Source: Pradoshia sp. D12 (GTDB lineage: Bacteria > Bacillota > Bacilli > Bacillales > Pradoshiaceae). Taken from it: a DNA stretch of 64,000 bases. Positions 27,241-35,334 of this stretch are shown one piece after another. A program made the translations under genes and the position numbers. The stretch lies in the NCBI RefSeq assembly GCF_008935075.1, contig NZ_CP044545.1, positions 3,227,587 through 3,291,586 of the forward strand, in the 5' to 3' direction. Each line of letters starts with the position of its first letter. The first letter of the stretch is position 1. The notes below the pieces were generated by a model. That model was not told the DNA's origin. It saw only the letters and a list, made by a program, of their open reading frames with translations, and searched no databases.

Positions 27241-27478
27241 AAAAAAGCCACTCATCCCTAATAAGTAGGGACGAGAGGCTTGTTATTAACTTCCCGCGGT
27301 ACCACCCTGATTGATGCAGTAAATATGCATCCGGCTCGACTCTTTAACGCAGATGTACGGCAAACCTTACTCTTAGTTCAGGCTTGCAACTCCAGGGTGA
27401 GTTCATAATGTGTCCTGTTGACTTGCAGCGACCGTCAACTCTCTAAAAAGAACAACAATTACTACTAATCCCTCTCAA
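27241..27478 (-). promoter_or_regulatory. T-box leader RNA of leuS
   Basis: On the minus strand the canonical T-box AGGGTGGTACCGCGG (27294-27308) is followed by a terminator (stem AGCC...TCGTCCCTA / TAGGGATGAGTGGCT with T run, 27241-27281). Upstream, stem I holds a likely specifier CTC (Leu codon) at 27399-27401 in ATGAACTCACC. Uncharged leucyl tRNA would stabilise the antiterminator and switch leuS on. Confidence 0.93.
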
Positions 27479-27829
27479 AGTTATTCATATGATTCAAAAA
27501 ATATATACATTCATTGTATGTAAATCCGCTAAAAAGTTCAAGTCAATTTAGACTGTTTTTTCAATCATTGACAAATATAGCATCGATTATACAGGTTTGA
27601 TAAAAATTTATGTGTGATTGGCGAGGGAAACTGGGGACTGGATTAATCTCAATTTTGGCCGGATTAATCCTTTATTTGGCTGGATTATGGGCATATCCGG
27701 CTCTATTCCTTTGTCGATTGGCTGGATTCCTCTCATTTTGCTGATCTACTCACTCATCTGGCTGAATTAGTCTTTCATCCGGCTGGATTCTCCGCCGCAT
27801 TCATTATCCCCATAACTCACTTGTATACA
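27479..27829. other. Intergenic region upstream of the leuS leader
   Basis: About 350 nt without a gene. The part next to the T-box is AT-rich and should hold the leuS promoter; 27639-27804 is the 21-nt repeat array listed separately. Confidence 0.6.
27639..27804. repeat. Degenerate tandem repeat, 21-nt unit, eight copies
   Basis: Units start at 27639, 27660, 27681, 27702, 27723, 27742, 27763 and 27784; seven are 21 nt and one is 19. The approximate consensus is TGGATTnnTCnnTnATnnGGC; the start TGGATT and the closing GGC are best conserved. The array lies between the terminator of the small gene at 27872 and the leuS promoter region. It can be read as an open frame for a while, but there is no ribosome site and the 19-nt unit breaks the frame. 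Confidence 0.85.
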
Positions 27830-27878
27830 AATAAACCAACAAGCACAGCCATATAGACTGTGCCTGCTGGTTTATTTG
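27830..27878 (-). terminator. Terminator of the ytzC-small gene transcript
   Basis: AAATAAACCAnCAnGCACAG / CTGTGCnTGnTGGTTTATTT arms with a short loop; the stop codon of the 57-residue gene is inside the hairpin. T-rich exit on the minus strand is moderate. Confidence 0.75.
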
Positions 27879-28045
27879 TATTGCTTTGGATGAACTGTTG
27901 CTTTAGTTTGTTGGCCTCCAGATGCTTCGTTCATCTTTTTAGCCTTCTTTATAATATCTTGATCTTCACCGGCCTCGATATCTTGATTATTAATGCCATT
28001 ACGAGTCTTTTGTTCCGGATTATTATGTTTAGAACGTTTCCGCAT
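27872..28045 (-). CDS. Small hydrophilic basic protein, unknown
   Basis: A 57-residue highly polar protein (MRKRSKHNNPEQKTRNGINN start, then acidic GEDQD and a Lys/Gln-rich tail). It looks disordered and resembles small spore-associated proteins in composition, but I cannot place it in a family. AGGGGGT lies 9 nt before the ATG. It starts 13 nt after the ytzC stop and is probably co-transcribed; its stop lies in the terminator stem. Confidence 0.65.
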   Translation of the reverse strand: MRKRSKHNNPEQKTRNGINNQDIEAGEDQDIIKKAKKMNEASGGQQTKATVHPKQYK

Positions 28046-28058
28046 AGTGAATACCCCC

Positions 28059-28322
28059 TTAGCGCCTGCGTACAACCATTGCATGCTGAATATCCTGAAC
28101 CTGTATTTTCATACGGTTCAACATATCACGCTGTTGATCATTTGCACTGTGATCCATTGCTTCTAACTCATTAAATGAGTTTTCCAATCTGACCAATGCC
28201 TCGGTATATCCTGCTTCATTGTAGTGCTCCTGTTTTGCAGACTCCTTATATTGCTCTTCTGCGAATTCAATTGCATTAGTACATCGTTCCATACACTCAC
28301 CCATGGATTTTCGTGTAGCCAA
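28059..28322 (-). CDS. ytzC: YtzC, DUF2524 family protein
   Basis: An 87-residue helical protein of the DUF2524 family, matching YtzC of B. subtilis. It is Glu/Gln/Met-rich, with conserved MERCTNAIEFAEEQY and LVRLENSFNELEAM stretches compatible with a two-helix coiled coil. A basic tail VVRRR ends it. GGAGAGGG precedes the ATG. Divergent from mnmL. Function unknown. Confidence 0.82.
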   Translation of the reverse strand: MATRKSMGECMERCTNAIEFAEEQYKESAKQEHYNEAGYTEALVRLENSFNELEAMDHSANDQQRDMLNRMKIQVQDIQHAMVVRRR

Positions 28323-28504
28323 AGATACCCTCTCCTTTTTTCATTGGATTGGTTTACAAAAGCTCATCCATTATCCATTATGCCCCTTTGAAATTAAAAA
28401 GATTAGTGATTTTTAAAGCTGCTAATAATAGTCAATTGGAAAGTATACATCAGCGTGGTAAAATGGAGTTTATGTTCTTGAAATCTAAACAGGGGGTTTT
28501 TGTA
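28323..28504. other. Divergent region ytzC/mnmL
   Basis: About 180 nt that should hold both promoters. An in-frame extension of mnmL covers it but lacks a ribosome site. Confidence 0.5.
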
Positions 28505-29479
28505 ATGAAACAGGTTAACCCTTTTCAATATGCAAGTGACGACAAACGTTATCATACATGGAATTATCATCTACGCAATCAATTTGGTCACAAAGTATTT
28601 AAAGTAGCTCTTGATGGTGGATTTGATTGTCCGAATCGTGATGGCACGGTAGCTTTTGGTGGTTGTACATTTTGCAGTGCCGCTGGATCCGGCGATTTTG
28701 CCGGCAATCGTGCTGAAGATTTGCAAAAACAATTTGCCGATATAAAAGCAAAAATGCATCAAAAATGGAAGGACGGCAAGTATATGGCCTATTTCCAGGC
28801 TTATACAAATACCCATGCACCAGTCGAGGTGTTACGGGAAAAATTTGAAACTGTCATGAACGAGGAAGGTGTAGTCGGATTATCCATTGCCACTCGTCCA
28901 GACTGTCTGCCTGATGATGTTGTAGAATATTTAGCTGAATTAAATGAACGTACCTACCTGTGGGTTGAGCTTGGCCTGCAAACTGTTCATGAGAAAACAG
29001 CTAATATCATAAACCGTGCACATGATTATCCAACCTATGTAGAGGGCGTAAACAAACTTCGGAAACACGGTATACGCATTTGCAGCCATATTATTAATGG
29101 ACTGCCGCTTGAAACTCCAGAAATGATGATGGAGACAGCTAAAGAAGTTGCTAAACTGGATGTACAGGGAATTAAAATTCACCTATTGCATCTCTTAAAG
29201 GGCACTCCAATGGTAAAACAATACGAAAAAGGAATGCTGGAATTCCTTTCGTTAGATGAATATGTCAATCTTGTCTGTGATCAGTTGGAGATCCTTCCGC
29301 CTGAAATGATTGTCCATCGTATTACCGGTGACGGTCCGATTGATTTGATGGTTGGACCAATGTGGAGCGTTAATAAATGGGAAGTATTAAATGCTATCGA
29401 TGCTGAATTAAAGCGTCGCAATAGTTATCAAGGTAAATTTTATGTGCCAAGTAAGGATGCTGTCATAAATGAAGCTTGA
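28505..29479 (+). CDS. mnmL: Radical SAM protein MnmL (YtqA), tRNA wobble-uridine pathway
   Basis: A 324-residue radical SAM protein of the TIGR01212 family. The cluster-binding cysteines are in FDCPNRDGTVAFGGCTFCS, spaced C-x12-C-x2-C. In Gram-positives YtqA (MnmL) has been linked to the step from the cmnm/nm intermediate towards mnm5s2U at tRNA position 34, with YtqB/MnmM doing the methylation; this is from recent literature as I recall it. Start at 28505 (MKQVNPFQYA), 7 nt after AGGGGG. Overlaps mnmM by 11 nt, so the pair is translationally coupled. Confidence 0.85.
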   Translation: MKQVNPFQYASDDKRYHTWNYHLRNQFGHKVFKVALDGGFDCPNRDGTVAFGGCTFCSAAGSGDFAGNRAEDLQKQFADIKAKMHQKWKDGKYMAYFQAYTNTHAPVEVLREKFETVMNEEGVVGLSIATRPDCLPDDVVEYLAELNERTYLWVELGLQTVHEKTANIINRAHDYPTYVEGVNKLRKHGIRICSHIINGLPLETPEMMMETAKEVAKLDVQGIKIHLLHLLKGTPMVKQYEKGMLEFLSLDEYVNLVCDQLEILPPEMIVHRITGDGPIDLMVGPMWSVNKWEVLNAIDAELKRRNSYQGKFYVPSKDAVINEA

Positions 29480-30035
29480 TCGTATCCTTCCCTTCGCAAG
29501 ACTATTGCTTGAAAAAGCAGTTAAACCTGGTGATATAGCCATTGATTGTACGATGGGCAATGGGCATGACACCGTATTTTTAGCAAATTTAACTGGTCCG
29601 GATGGACATGTATACAGCTTCGACATTCAGGAATCTGCCTTGCAAAAAACGGAAGAGAGACTGATGACAAATGAGCTTCAGGAGCGGGTAACACTAATTC
29701 ATGCAGGTCATGAGCGTTTACAGGAATTTATCCCAACTGGCAAATCTGTTACAGGCGCAATCTTTAATTTAGGCTATTTGCCTGGCGGCGATAAAGAAAT
29801 TATTACAACCGCTCCTACTACGATTCAGGCTGTAACGTCATTACTCAAAATTATGGAGCCTGAAGGCATCATAGTTCTTGTCATCTATCACGGTCATCCC
29901 GGCGGAGACATTGAACGTGACGAATTAATCAAATTCGTTACAGAGCTTCCACAGGATACGGCCCATGTGCTGGAATACCGATTTATGAATCAAAAAAACA
30001 ATCCGCCATTTATTATCGCTATCGAAAAACGTTAA
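29469..30035 (+). CDS. mnmM: tRNA 5-aminomethyl-2-thiouridine methyltransferase MnmM (YtqB)
   Basis: A 188-residue class I SAM-dependent methyltransferase. Motif I is IDCTMGNGHDT and the acidic strand-2 end is FDIQE; GAIFNLGYLPGGD is the family motif. MnmM completes mnm5s2U at the wobble position of tRNAs for Lys, Glu and Gln in bacteria that lack the MnmC methylase domain. AAGGATG lies upstream of the ATG inside the mnmL coding region. A bidirectional terminator follows. Confidence 0.87.
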   Translation: MKLDRILPFARLLLEKAVKPGDIAIDCTMGNGHDTVFLANLTGPDGHVYSFDIQESALQKTEERLMTNELQERVTLIHAGHERLQEFIPTGKSVTGAIFNLGYLPGGDKEIITTAPTTIQAVTSLLKIMEPEGIIVLVIYHGHPGGDIERDELIKFVTELPQDTAHVLEYRFMNQKNNPPFIIAIEKR

Positions 30036-30069
30036 AAAAGTGTGAGCTTATGGATGCTCACACTTTTTA
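30034..30069. terminator. Bidirectional terminator between mnmM and btuD
   Basis: AAAAAGTGTGAGC/GCTCACACTTTTT stem between convergent genes; it overlaps the mnmM stop codon. Confidence 0.93.
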
Positions 30070-30076
30070 TATATAA

Positions 30077-30868
30077 TCATTTAAAGTTCTCAGGGGTAAA
30101 AAAGATCTGCGGTGTTCCCGTAATAGGATGAGGGCGACTTACCAAATCTACCTCGTATACAGATGAAAGCAATGTTTCATCATAAAGTAAATCTATTCCA
30201 CCCTCCGCCACCTTCCTTCCATCCTTAAGCAAAGCACATCTATCTGCATATAAAGCTGCCATGTTTAAATCATGGAGGATGGCGACAATCGTCAGCCCAT
30301 TTTGAAGCTGGAGCCTCTTTAATAAATTTAACAATTCGATTGTATGCTTTACATCCAGATGATTTGTAGGTTCATCGAGAAACAGGAGCTTTGGCTGCTG
30401 GGCCAAAGCCTTTGCTAAAAGGACACGTTGCTTTTCCCCTCCGCTTAATGACGAAAAGTATGTATACTTAAATTTCAGCGTGTTTGTCTGAGCAAGACAC
30501 TCATCAACAATTGCGTAATCCTCACTACGGTAATGATTAAAAAATCCCTTCTCCTGATAAGGATACCTGCCTAATAGTACGATTTCTTCCACCGTAAAAT
30601 CTATACCCACCATATGTTCCTGACTTAACACGGCAGCAATTTTAGCCAATTCTCCGGTTTTATAGGATGAGGTCCTTTTCCCATTAATGATTGAAGTCCC
30701 TTCTTTATATTCCATTTTTCCCAATATACTTTTAATCAATGTCGTCTTACCGCTTCCATTTGGACCAAGAAGAGCAAAAAATTCTCCGCTCTCAACCTTA
30801 ATAGAAAAGTCCTGAAGCACTTGCTTATTTTTATGATAGCCTGCACTGAGGCTCTCTACGGTTAACAT
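30077..30868 (-). CDS. btuD: Cobalamin/iron-siderophore ABC transporter ATP-binding protein
   Basis: A 263-residue FecE/BtuD-type ATPase: Walker A GPNGSGKTT, signature LSGGEKQR, Walker B LLFLDEPTNHLD, then the switch histidine in AILHDLN. It powers the adjacent FecCD permease, which it overlaps by 7 nt. The pair is the only gene set after the cobalamin riboswitch, so vitamin B12 or a precursor is the likely substrate; by sequence alone a siderophore would be equally possible. Symbol given by context. Confidence 0.8.
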   Translation of the reverse strand: MLTVESLSAGYHKNKQVLQDFSIKVESGEFFALLGPNGSGKTTLIKSILGKMEYKEGTSIINGKRTSSYKTGELAKIAAVLSQEHMVGIDFTVEEIVLLGRYPYQEKGFFNHYRSEDYAIVDECLAQTNTLKFKYTYFSSLSGGEKQRVLLAKALAQQPKLLFLDEPTNHLDVKHTIELLNLLKRLQLQNGLTIVAILHDLNMAALYADRCALLKDGRKVAEGGIDLLYDETLLSSVYEVDLVSRPHPITGTPQIFFTPENFK

Positions 30869-31914
30869 GTCAAATTCCTTCTTTTTATGCGTTCTTTAAT
30901 CAGTAAGATTGTAAATACAGGTGCACCGATTAAGGCAGTAATGACACCGATTGGTAATTCCTGCGGGTTGATAATCGTACGTGCAATCAAGTCAGCCAAT
31001 ACGAGATATCCACCTCCAATAATCATGGATAATGGCAGTAAGTGGCGATGATCAGCACCAGCAAGAAGGCGAACAAGATGTGGAATAACCAGTCCAACAA
31101 AGCCAATAGCTCCTGATACGGCAACTGCTGCACCCGTTAATAGTCCAGCCCCGATAATAATGATTATTTTCTTTCGTTTCACATCGATACCATTATATTG
31201 AGCGGATTGATCTCCAAGAGCCATCCCATTTAGTTCACGATAATGATATAAAATTATGGAAGCTCCTATAATAAAAAAGGGAATCAATATACTGACGTGT
31301 CCCCAATTTTTCATAGCCACACTGCCCATCAGCCAGTTTAATACCTCCCTCATTTGATCTCCTGAGGATAGCGCAATGATAAGTGAGACCACAGCGCCAA
31401 TGAATGAATTCATAATTATACCGGCTAAAATAATGGTCTCATTTGCATAGGTAACACTAGCTGCCTTTGTAATACCAAATACAATAAACAAGGTTATAAA
31501 ACTAAACACGATTGCAACAAGCGGCAATGTGAACTGACCAAAAAGAGCAAATTCGATATTAAAGAATAGAACAATCACTGCCCCAACCGATGCACCGGAA
31601 GAAATTCCAATAGTATATGGATCAGCGAGTGGATTTTGCAAAAGCCCCTGAAAGGCAGCACCGGCAAGTGCCAGTGAGGCACCCACAAATAAAGCGATTA
31701 ATACCCGGGGTAATCGTATATTCCAAATAATCATTTCTATATTTTTTGGACCGGTATAGAAGGATTCCTGGCCGGTCACGTTCTTCAAGAGAATCCCAAG
31801 AATATCTTTAAATGACATGTCCACGCTGCCTATAAACAGGCCGAGCAACGCAGCGAGCAGCAAAAACAGGATACTCCCAAAATAAATACCGGTTGTTCTA
31901 TTTTTATTATTCAT
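30862..31914 (-). CDS. btuC: Cobalamin/iron-siderophore ABC transporter permease (FecCD family)
   Basis: A 350-residue permease with about ten membrane helices of the FecCD/BtuC type: LPRVLIALFVGASLALAGAA, NPLADPYTIGISSGAS and the late GFVGLVIPHLVRLL coupling region are all typical. It is the first gene after the cobalamin riboswitch and its terminator, so import of cobalamin is inferred. No substrate-binding lipoprotein gene is next to it, which is unusual for this class. Confidence 0.82.
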   Translation of the reverse strand: MNNKNRTTGIYFGSILFLLLAALLGLFIGSVDMSFKDILGILLKNVTGQESFYTGPKNIEMIIWNIRLPRVLIALFVGASLALAGAAFQGLLQNPLADPYTIGISSGASVGAVIVLFFNIEFALFGQFTLPLVAIVFSFITLFIVFGITKAASVTYANETIILAGIIMNSFIGAVVSLIIALSSGDQMREVLNWLMGSVAMKNWGHVSILIPFFIIGASIILYHYRELNGMALGDQSAQYNGIDVKRKKIIIIIGAGLLTGAAVAVSGAIGFVGLVIPHLVRLLAGADHRHLLPLSMIIGGGYLVLADLIARTIINPQELPIGVITALIGAPVFTILLIKERIKRRNLTC

Positions 31915-32001
31915 AACTTATACTTCAATTCCTCTTTACTCCTGGCGGCGAACCTCGGATTATTCATGCACTTTAAAACAAGATTATAAGCTACAACACA
32001 T

Positions 32002-32040
32002 AAAAAATCCTTAGCTCAGGATGGTATTGAGCTAAGGATT
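32002..32040 (-). terminator. Expression-platform terminator of the cobalamin riboswitch
   Basis: Perfect AATCCTTAGCTCA/TGAGCTAAGGATT stem followed by a T run on the minus strand, between the aptamer and btuC. It should form when cobalamin is bound. Confidence 0.9.
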
Positions 32041-32044
32041 CACT

Positions 32045-32230
32045 TTTTCACGCCTGTGAATACAATAAGCCTACTTTTCCCTCCGAAAAATAAGTACTAA
32101 AACTCTAAAAGCAGGTTTCCTGGCTTTTACTAAATCAGACTTGTGATTTAGTAAGTACAGTAGCGGGGGCTGCAACGGATTTGAACCGTTTTCCCTTTTA
32201 CCCTCGTGTACCGAGGCACTTTTAAAGTGA
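32045..32230 (-). promoter_or_regulatory. Cobalamin (AdoCbl) riboswitch
   Basis: On the minus strand the class features appear in order: GTGCCTCGGTAC near the 5' end, GGGAA, GCAGCCCCCGCTACTGTA (about 32157-32174), and the B12 box AGCCAGGAAACCTGC (32111-32125). A terminator follows. It leads into btuC-btuD. Confidence 0.95.
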
Positions 32231-32286
32231 TTTATTAGATTTTATTCTTATTCTAATAGATTGATTGACTAATGGCAAATCCACTA

Positions 32287-33288
32287 TTATTTCAACAGTT
32301 CTTTGGCAATTAATCTGAAGGAGTTTTCTTTAGCCTCGTATGAATGGGTGATTGTCACAAGCATAATTTCATCTGTAAAGAAGCGTTCACTCAGCTCTCT
32401 AATTTTTTCTCCAATCATTTTAGGAGAACCGATAATCATCTTGCTTCTGTTGTAATCAATCCGAGCTTTCTCAAACTGCGATAATGACATTTCATGAATT
32501 TCTTTTGGGTGAGGTGTTCCCTCTCTTATAATTCCCTGTGAAAGAAACAGCATCGATAAATCCAATGAACCAGCCAGATATTCTGCCTCTTCGTCCGATT
32601 CCGCACAAACTGTAAATACAGTAACCATACCTGATGGATTCTGTACTAACTCTGTAGGTCGAAATGCTTCATGGTAATGCTTCATATTTTCTTCAGCATA
32701 TTCACTGTTAATAAACAAAGCAAAATTATAGGGTATACCCTTATGAGCTGCAAGAGCTGCGCTAGATGAACTAGATCCAAGCATCCACAATTCCGGCGGA
32801 GATGTAATGGTAGGTGTCGCCGATAACCCATATAGAGGATGCAATTCCGGTATTTGATCATAGAGATACCAGGATAACTCATCTACCTGGTCAGGAAAAC
32901 GATGCAGTTCCTGTACTCTCCCCTCCTGCAACGCTCGCGTTGCTCTTGGCATCCCTCCAGGAGCCCTGCCGATTCCCAAATCTATTCTTCCTGGAGCTAA
33001 ACCAGATAATACTCTGAAGTTTTCAGCTACTTTATAAGCACTGTAGTGAGGCAGCATAACACCGCCTGTTCCAACTCTTATTTTATCTGTTTGAGCAGCA
33101 ATCCATGTTGCCAATATCTCAGGCGAAGATCCTGCCAAGCCTTGACTATCATGATGCTCGCTGACCCAAAATCTTGAGTATCCCCACTCCTCAGCCAATT
33201 TTGCCAGTTTGACCGTATTAGCAAGTGCCTGCTCTGAAGGCTCTCCAACAGAGCGCGGTGACTGGTCTAGAATACTTAATTTCACCAT
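32287..33288 (-). CDS. Luciferase-like (LLM class) flavin-dependent monooxygenase
   Basis: A 333-residue bacterial-luciferase-like TIM-barrel protein of the MsnO8 type: LSILDQSPRS, WVSEHHD, RVGTGGVMLPHYS and GRIDLGIGRAPGG are family stretches. Such enzymes use FMNH2 supplied by a partner reductase; the substrate cannot be read from sequence. ORF starts at MVKLSILDQS. It is on the same strand as ytpB and ends about 55 nt before the cobalamin riboswitch. Confidence 0.85.
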   Translation of the reverse strand: MVKLSILDQSPRSVGEPSEQALANTVKLAKLAEEWGYSRFWVSEHHDSQGLAGSSPEILATWIAAQTDKIRVGTGGVMLPHYSAYKVAENFRVLSGLAPGRIDLGIGRAPGGMPRATRALQEGRVQELHRFPDQVDELSWYLYDQIPELHPLYGLSATPTITSPPELWMLGSSSSSAALAAHKGIPYNFALFINSEYAEENMKHYHEAFRPTELVQNPSGMVTVFTVCAESDEEAEYLAGSLDLSMLFLSQGIIREGTPHPKEIHEMSLSQFEKARIDYNRSKMIIGSPKMIGEKIRELSERFFTDEIMLVTITHSYEAKENSFRLIAKELLK

Positions 33289-33315
33289 TCTGCTCCATCC
33301 CCTTAGTATTGAATG

Positions 33316-34398
33316 CTAGACTCGCCTATTCTTTTTCATTCTCTTAAACGCATGATACAGCTTACTATTCCAATAAAAGAAATACGCTGAACGGCCACCC
33401 AGGCTTAACATTTTTTTAGTATATTGCTTAACCGACAACTGGTCTTTCACCTTGGAATCGGCTAGATAAATACCCAATAATCCCTGGTTAATCATGCTGT
33501 GGAACTTGCTGTCCGGTATTTTTGTGACATCTAAATTGGCTTTTTCAACAAAATAACAAAGTCTATCAATCAGTTGCTCTTCCGTTTCGTAATAAAAACA
33601 GAAATTTAAATCGTCGCCTTGGCGATCCTCCTCCTGATCAATAAAATAGTCCAACATAATATGCAATCCTTGCACATAAGGAAAATAAGATTCATATATG
33701 TCTTTCCCCAAATGTTCAGTAAAATTATCACGCACTGCATATGAAACTAAACAAAAGATGCCCAGAGTAGATCCTGCACAAGCACTGAATTCATACCATG
33801 ACAAACCTTCTGGAAGCTGCTGTTTATTTTCATTGAACCAGGTTTCTAATCTATGTACCCGTTCTTCCCACGTAACATGCTTATGTATTTGTAAATCACA
33901 ATAAAAGGTGCAAAGCTTTTTCAAAAAAGGCTCGATATGTTGATAATGCACCATATTTGAAAGAACAGATTGACAGGTTTTTACTAACTCGACTAAATAC
34001 CCGCCATCTTCCTGCTCCTCTCTGAGTTCATAATAATTTCTCGTCAGGGCCTCCGGATTAAGAGCATCCTTCATAGATTGATGCAATAGCGTAAAATCAT
34101 TAGGATCAAGTGAGGTACTGCGGTCACATAGATTATCAAGATAATCACTGATTGTTTGATACGCAACAATAAATCGAATGACATCATCTTTTTTTTCACC
34201 TGCTGCGAGAGCTAATATAGAACCACCCTCGCAATGAAAAGTTTTGTGGGCAATACTGGATAAGGCCTGTGTACGCAGCTCTTCATTAGGGATTTTTTCT
34301 GCCTTTGCCTGCCAACTCGCGAGTTCTCGATGAACAACTGGAAATACATTTCTGTATACATTCTTTACTAAGCTGATATCACTAGTGGGTAATTTCAT
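33316..34398 (-). CDS. ytpB: Tetraprenyl-beta-curcumene synthase YtpB
   Basis: A 360-residue protein of the DUF2600 family. YtpB of B. subtilis (TPS) cyclises a C35 prenyl diphosphate to tetraprenyl-beta-curcumene, precursor of the sesquarterpenes (C35 terpenes) associated with spores. Aspartate-rich segments ISDYLDNLCDR and LDYFIDQEEDRQGDDL are the likely Mg-diphosphate sites in this large class of terpene synthases that lacks the usual DDxxD. It follows ytpA by 22 nt in an operon-like arrangement, as in B. subtilis. Confidence 0.92.
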   Translation of the reverse strand: MKLPTSDISLVKNVYRNVFPVVHRELASWQAKAEKIPNEELRTQALSSIAHKTFHCEGGSILALAAGEKKDDVIRFIVAYQTISDYLDNLCDRSTSLDPNDFTLLHQSMKDALNPEALTRNYYELREEQEDGGYLVELVKTCQSVLSNMVHYQHIEPFLKKLCTFYCDLQIHKHVTWEERVHRLETWFNENKQQLPEGLSWYEFSACAGSTLGIFCLVSYAVRDNFTEHLGKDIYESYFPYVQGLHIMLDYFIDQEEDRQGDDLNFCFYYETEEQLIDRLCYFVEKANLDVTKIPDSKFHSMINQGLLGIYLADSKVKDQLSVKQYTKKMLSLGGRSAYFFYWNSKLYHAFKRMKKNRRV

Positions 34399-34420
34399 TT
34401 GTGTCCCATCTCCTAACCCC

Positions 34421-35224
34421 TTAAACGATATACCCTATATTGCGCAATCTCGCTTCAATAAAGCTCTTTGCATATAGAAATACATCTTCTCTCTCTGGCT
34501 CATTAAATATTTCATGATACAGCTTAGGCCATTCTTTATAATGCTTTTCGGATGCCGGAAAGTAGTTAAACCATTCTCTAACCATAGCCTTGTCCACTAT
34601 TTTGTCGTCCCCTGCCTGCATAACAAGAACAGGAATATCCGGGAAATCCTCATCAAAATCAAAGGCATCCTTCATAGCTGAAATTAATTCACGATACCAT
34701 CTGACTGATACACTTGTGATGTAGAGTGAATCGTTCAAATCAAATTCAATAACTTCTGGATTTCTCGTTGCCATTTCAACCGTTAATCCTGAAGGTTTTT
34801 TATATGTAGGATAAACAAGATTTAAAACCTTTGACATGGATTCAAGTAATTTTGGAGGATGAATTAATGTTCCAAAGCATGGTGAAGATAGGATAATACC
34901 CGCTAAATTATATTCTTTAAGTTGAAGCATGTTAATGATGATGAGTCCTCCCATGCTATGACCCAGCATGAATACAGGCAAACCAAATGTATAAGCCTCG
35001 TTCACCCATGAATCAACCTCATCAATATAATCCTCAAATGAATCAATATGCCCTCGATTTGCACGTGAAGTCATTCCCTGACCTGGCAAATCTCCAATAA
35101 TTACGTGATACCCTTCTGATAGCCATCTTTCAATTAACCATTTATATCTGCCTGAATGCTCCATGGCGCCGTGAACAATCACGATTACACCATAGGCTTT
35201 CCCCTCAGCTTCCCACTTTTTCAT
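34421..35224 (-). CDS. ytpA: YtpA, monoglyceride-lipase type alpha/beta hydrolase
   Basis: A 267-residue serine hydrolase. Oxyanion motif VIVHGAMEHSGRY, nucleophile elbow GHSMGG (88-93, Ser90), and the late aspartate and histidine in MQAGDDKIVD and LYHEIFNE. YtpA of B. subtilis acts as a phospholipase needed for the lysophospholipid antibiotic bacilysocin; the same role here is inferred. Divergent from ytoA, upstream of ytpB. Confidence 0.88.
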   Translation of the reverse strand: MKKWEAEGKAYGVIVIVHGAMEHSGRYKWLIERWLSEGYHVIIGDLPGQGMTSRANRGHIDSFEDYIDEVDSWVNEAYTFGLPVFMLGHSMGGLIIINMLQLKEYNLAGIILSSPCFGTLIHPPKLLESMSKVLNLVYPTYKKPSGLTVEMATRNPEVIEFDLNDSLYITSVSVRWYRELISAMKDAFDFDEDFPDIPVLVMQAGDDKIVDKAMVREWFNYFPASEKHYKEWPKLYHEIFNEPEREDVFLYAKSFIEARLRNIGYIV

Positions 35225-35334
35225 AGATGAACTCCTCCTGTATGATGTTTAGCTTTATTTTATTTACACTGTACCGCTTTATATGTACACTTTTATTAAC
35301 TATCTATTTTACAGTAGAAAACGGAGGTTTTGTA

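Noticed and set aside
27639-27765. Open reading frame through the 21-nt repeat (reads WINLNFG then ...)
   Set aside because: No ribosome site or start codon in frame, and the 19-nt unit breaks the heptad reading.
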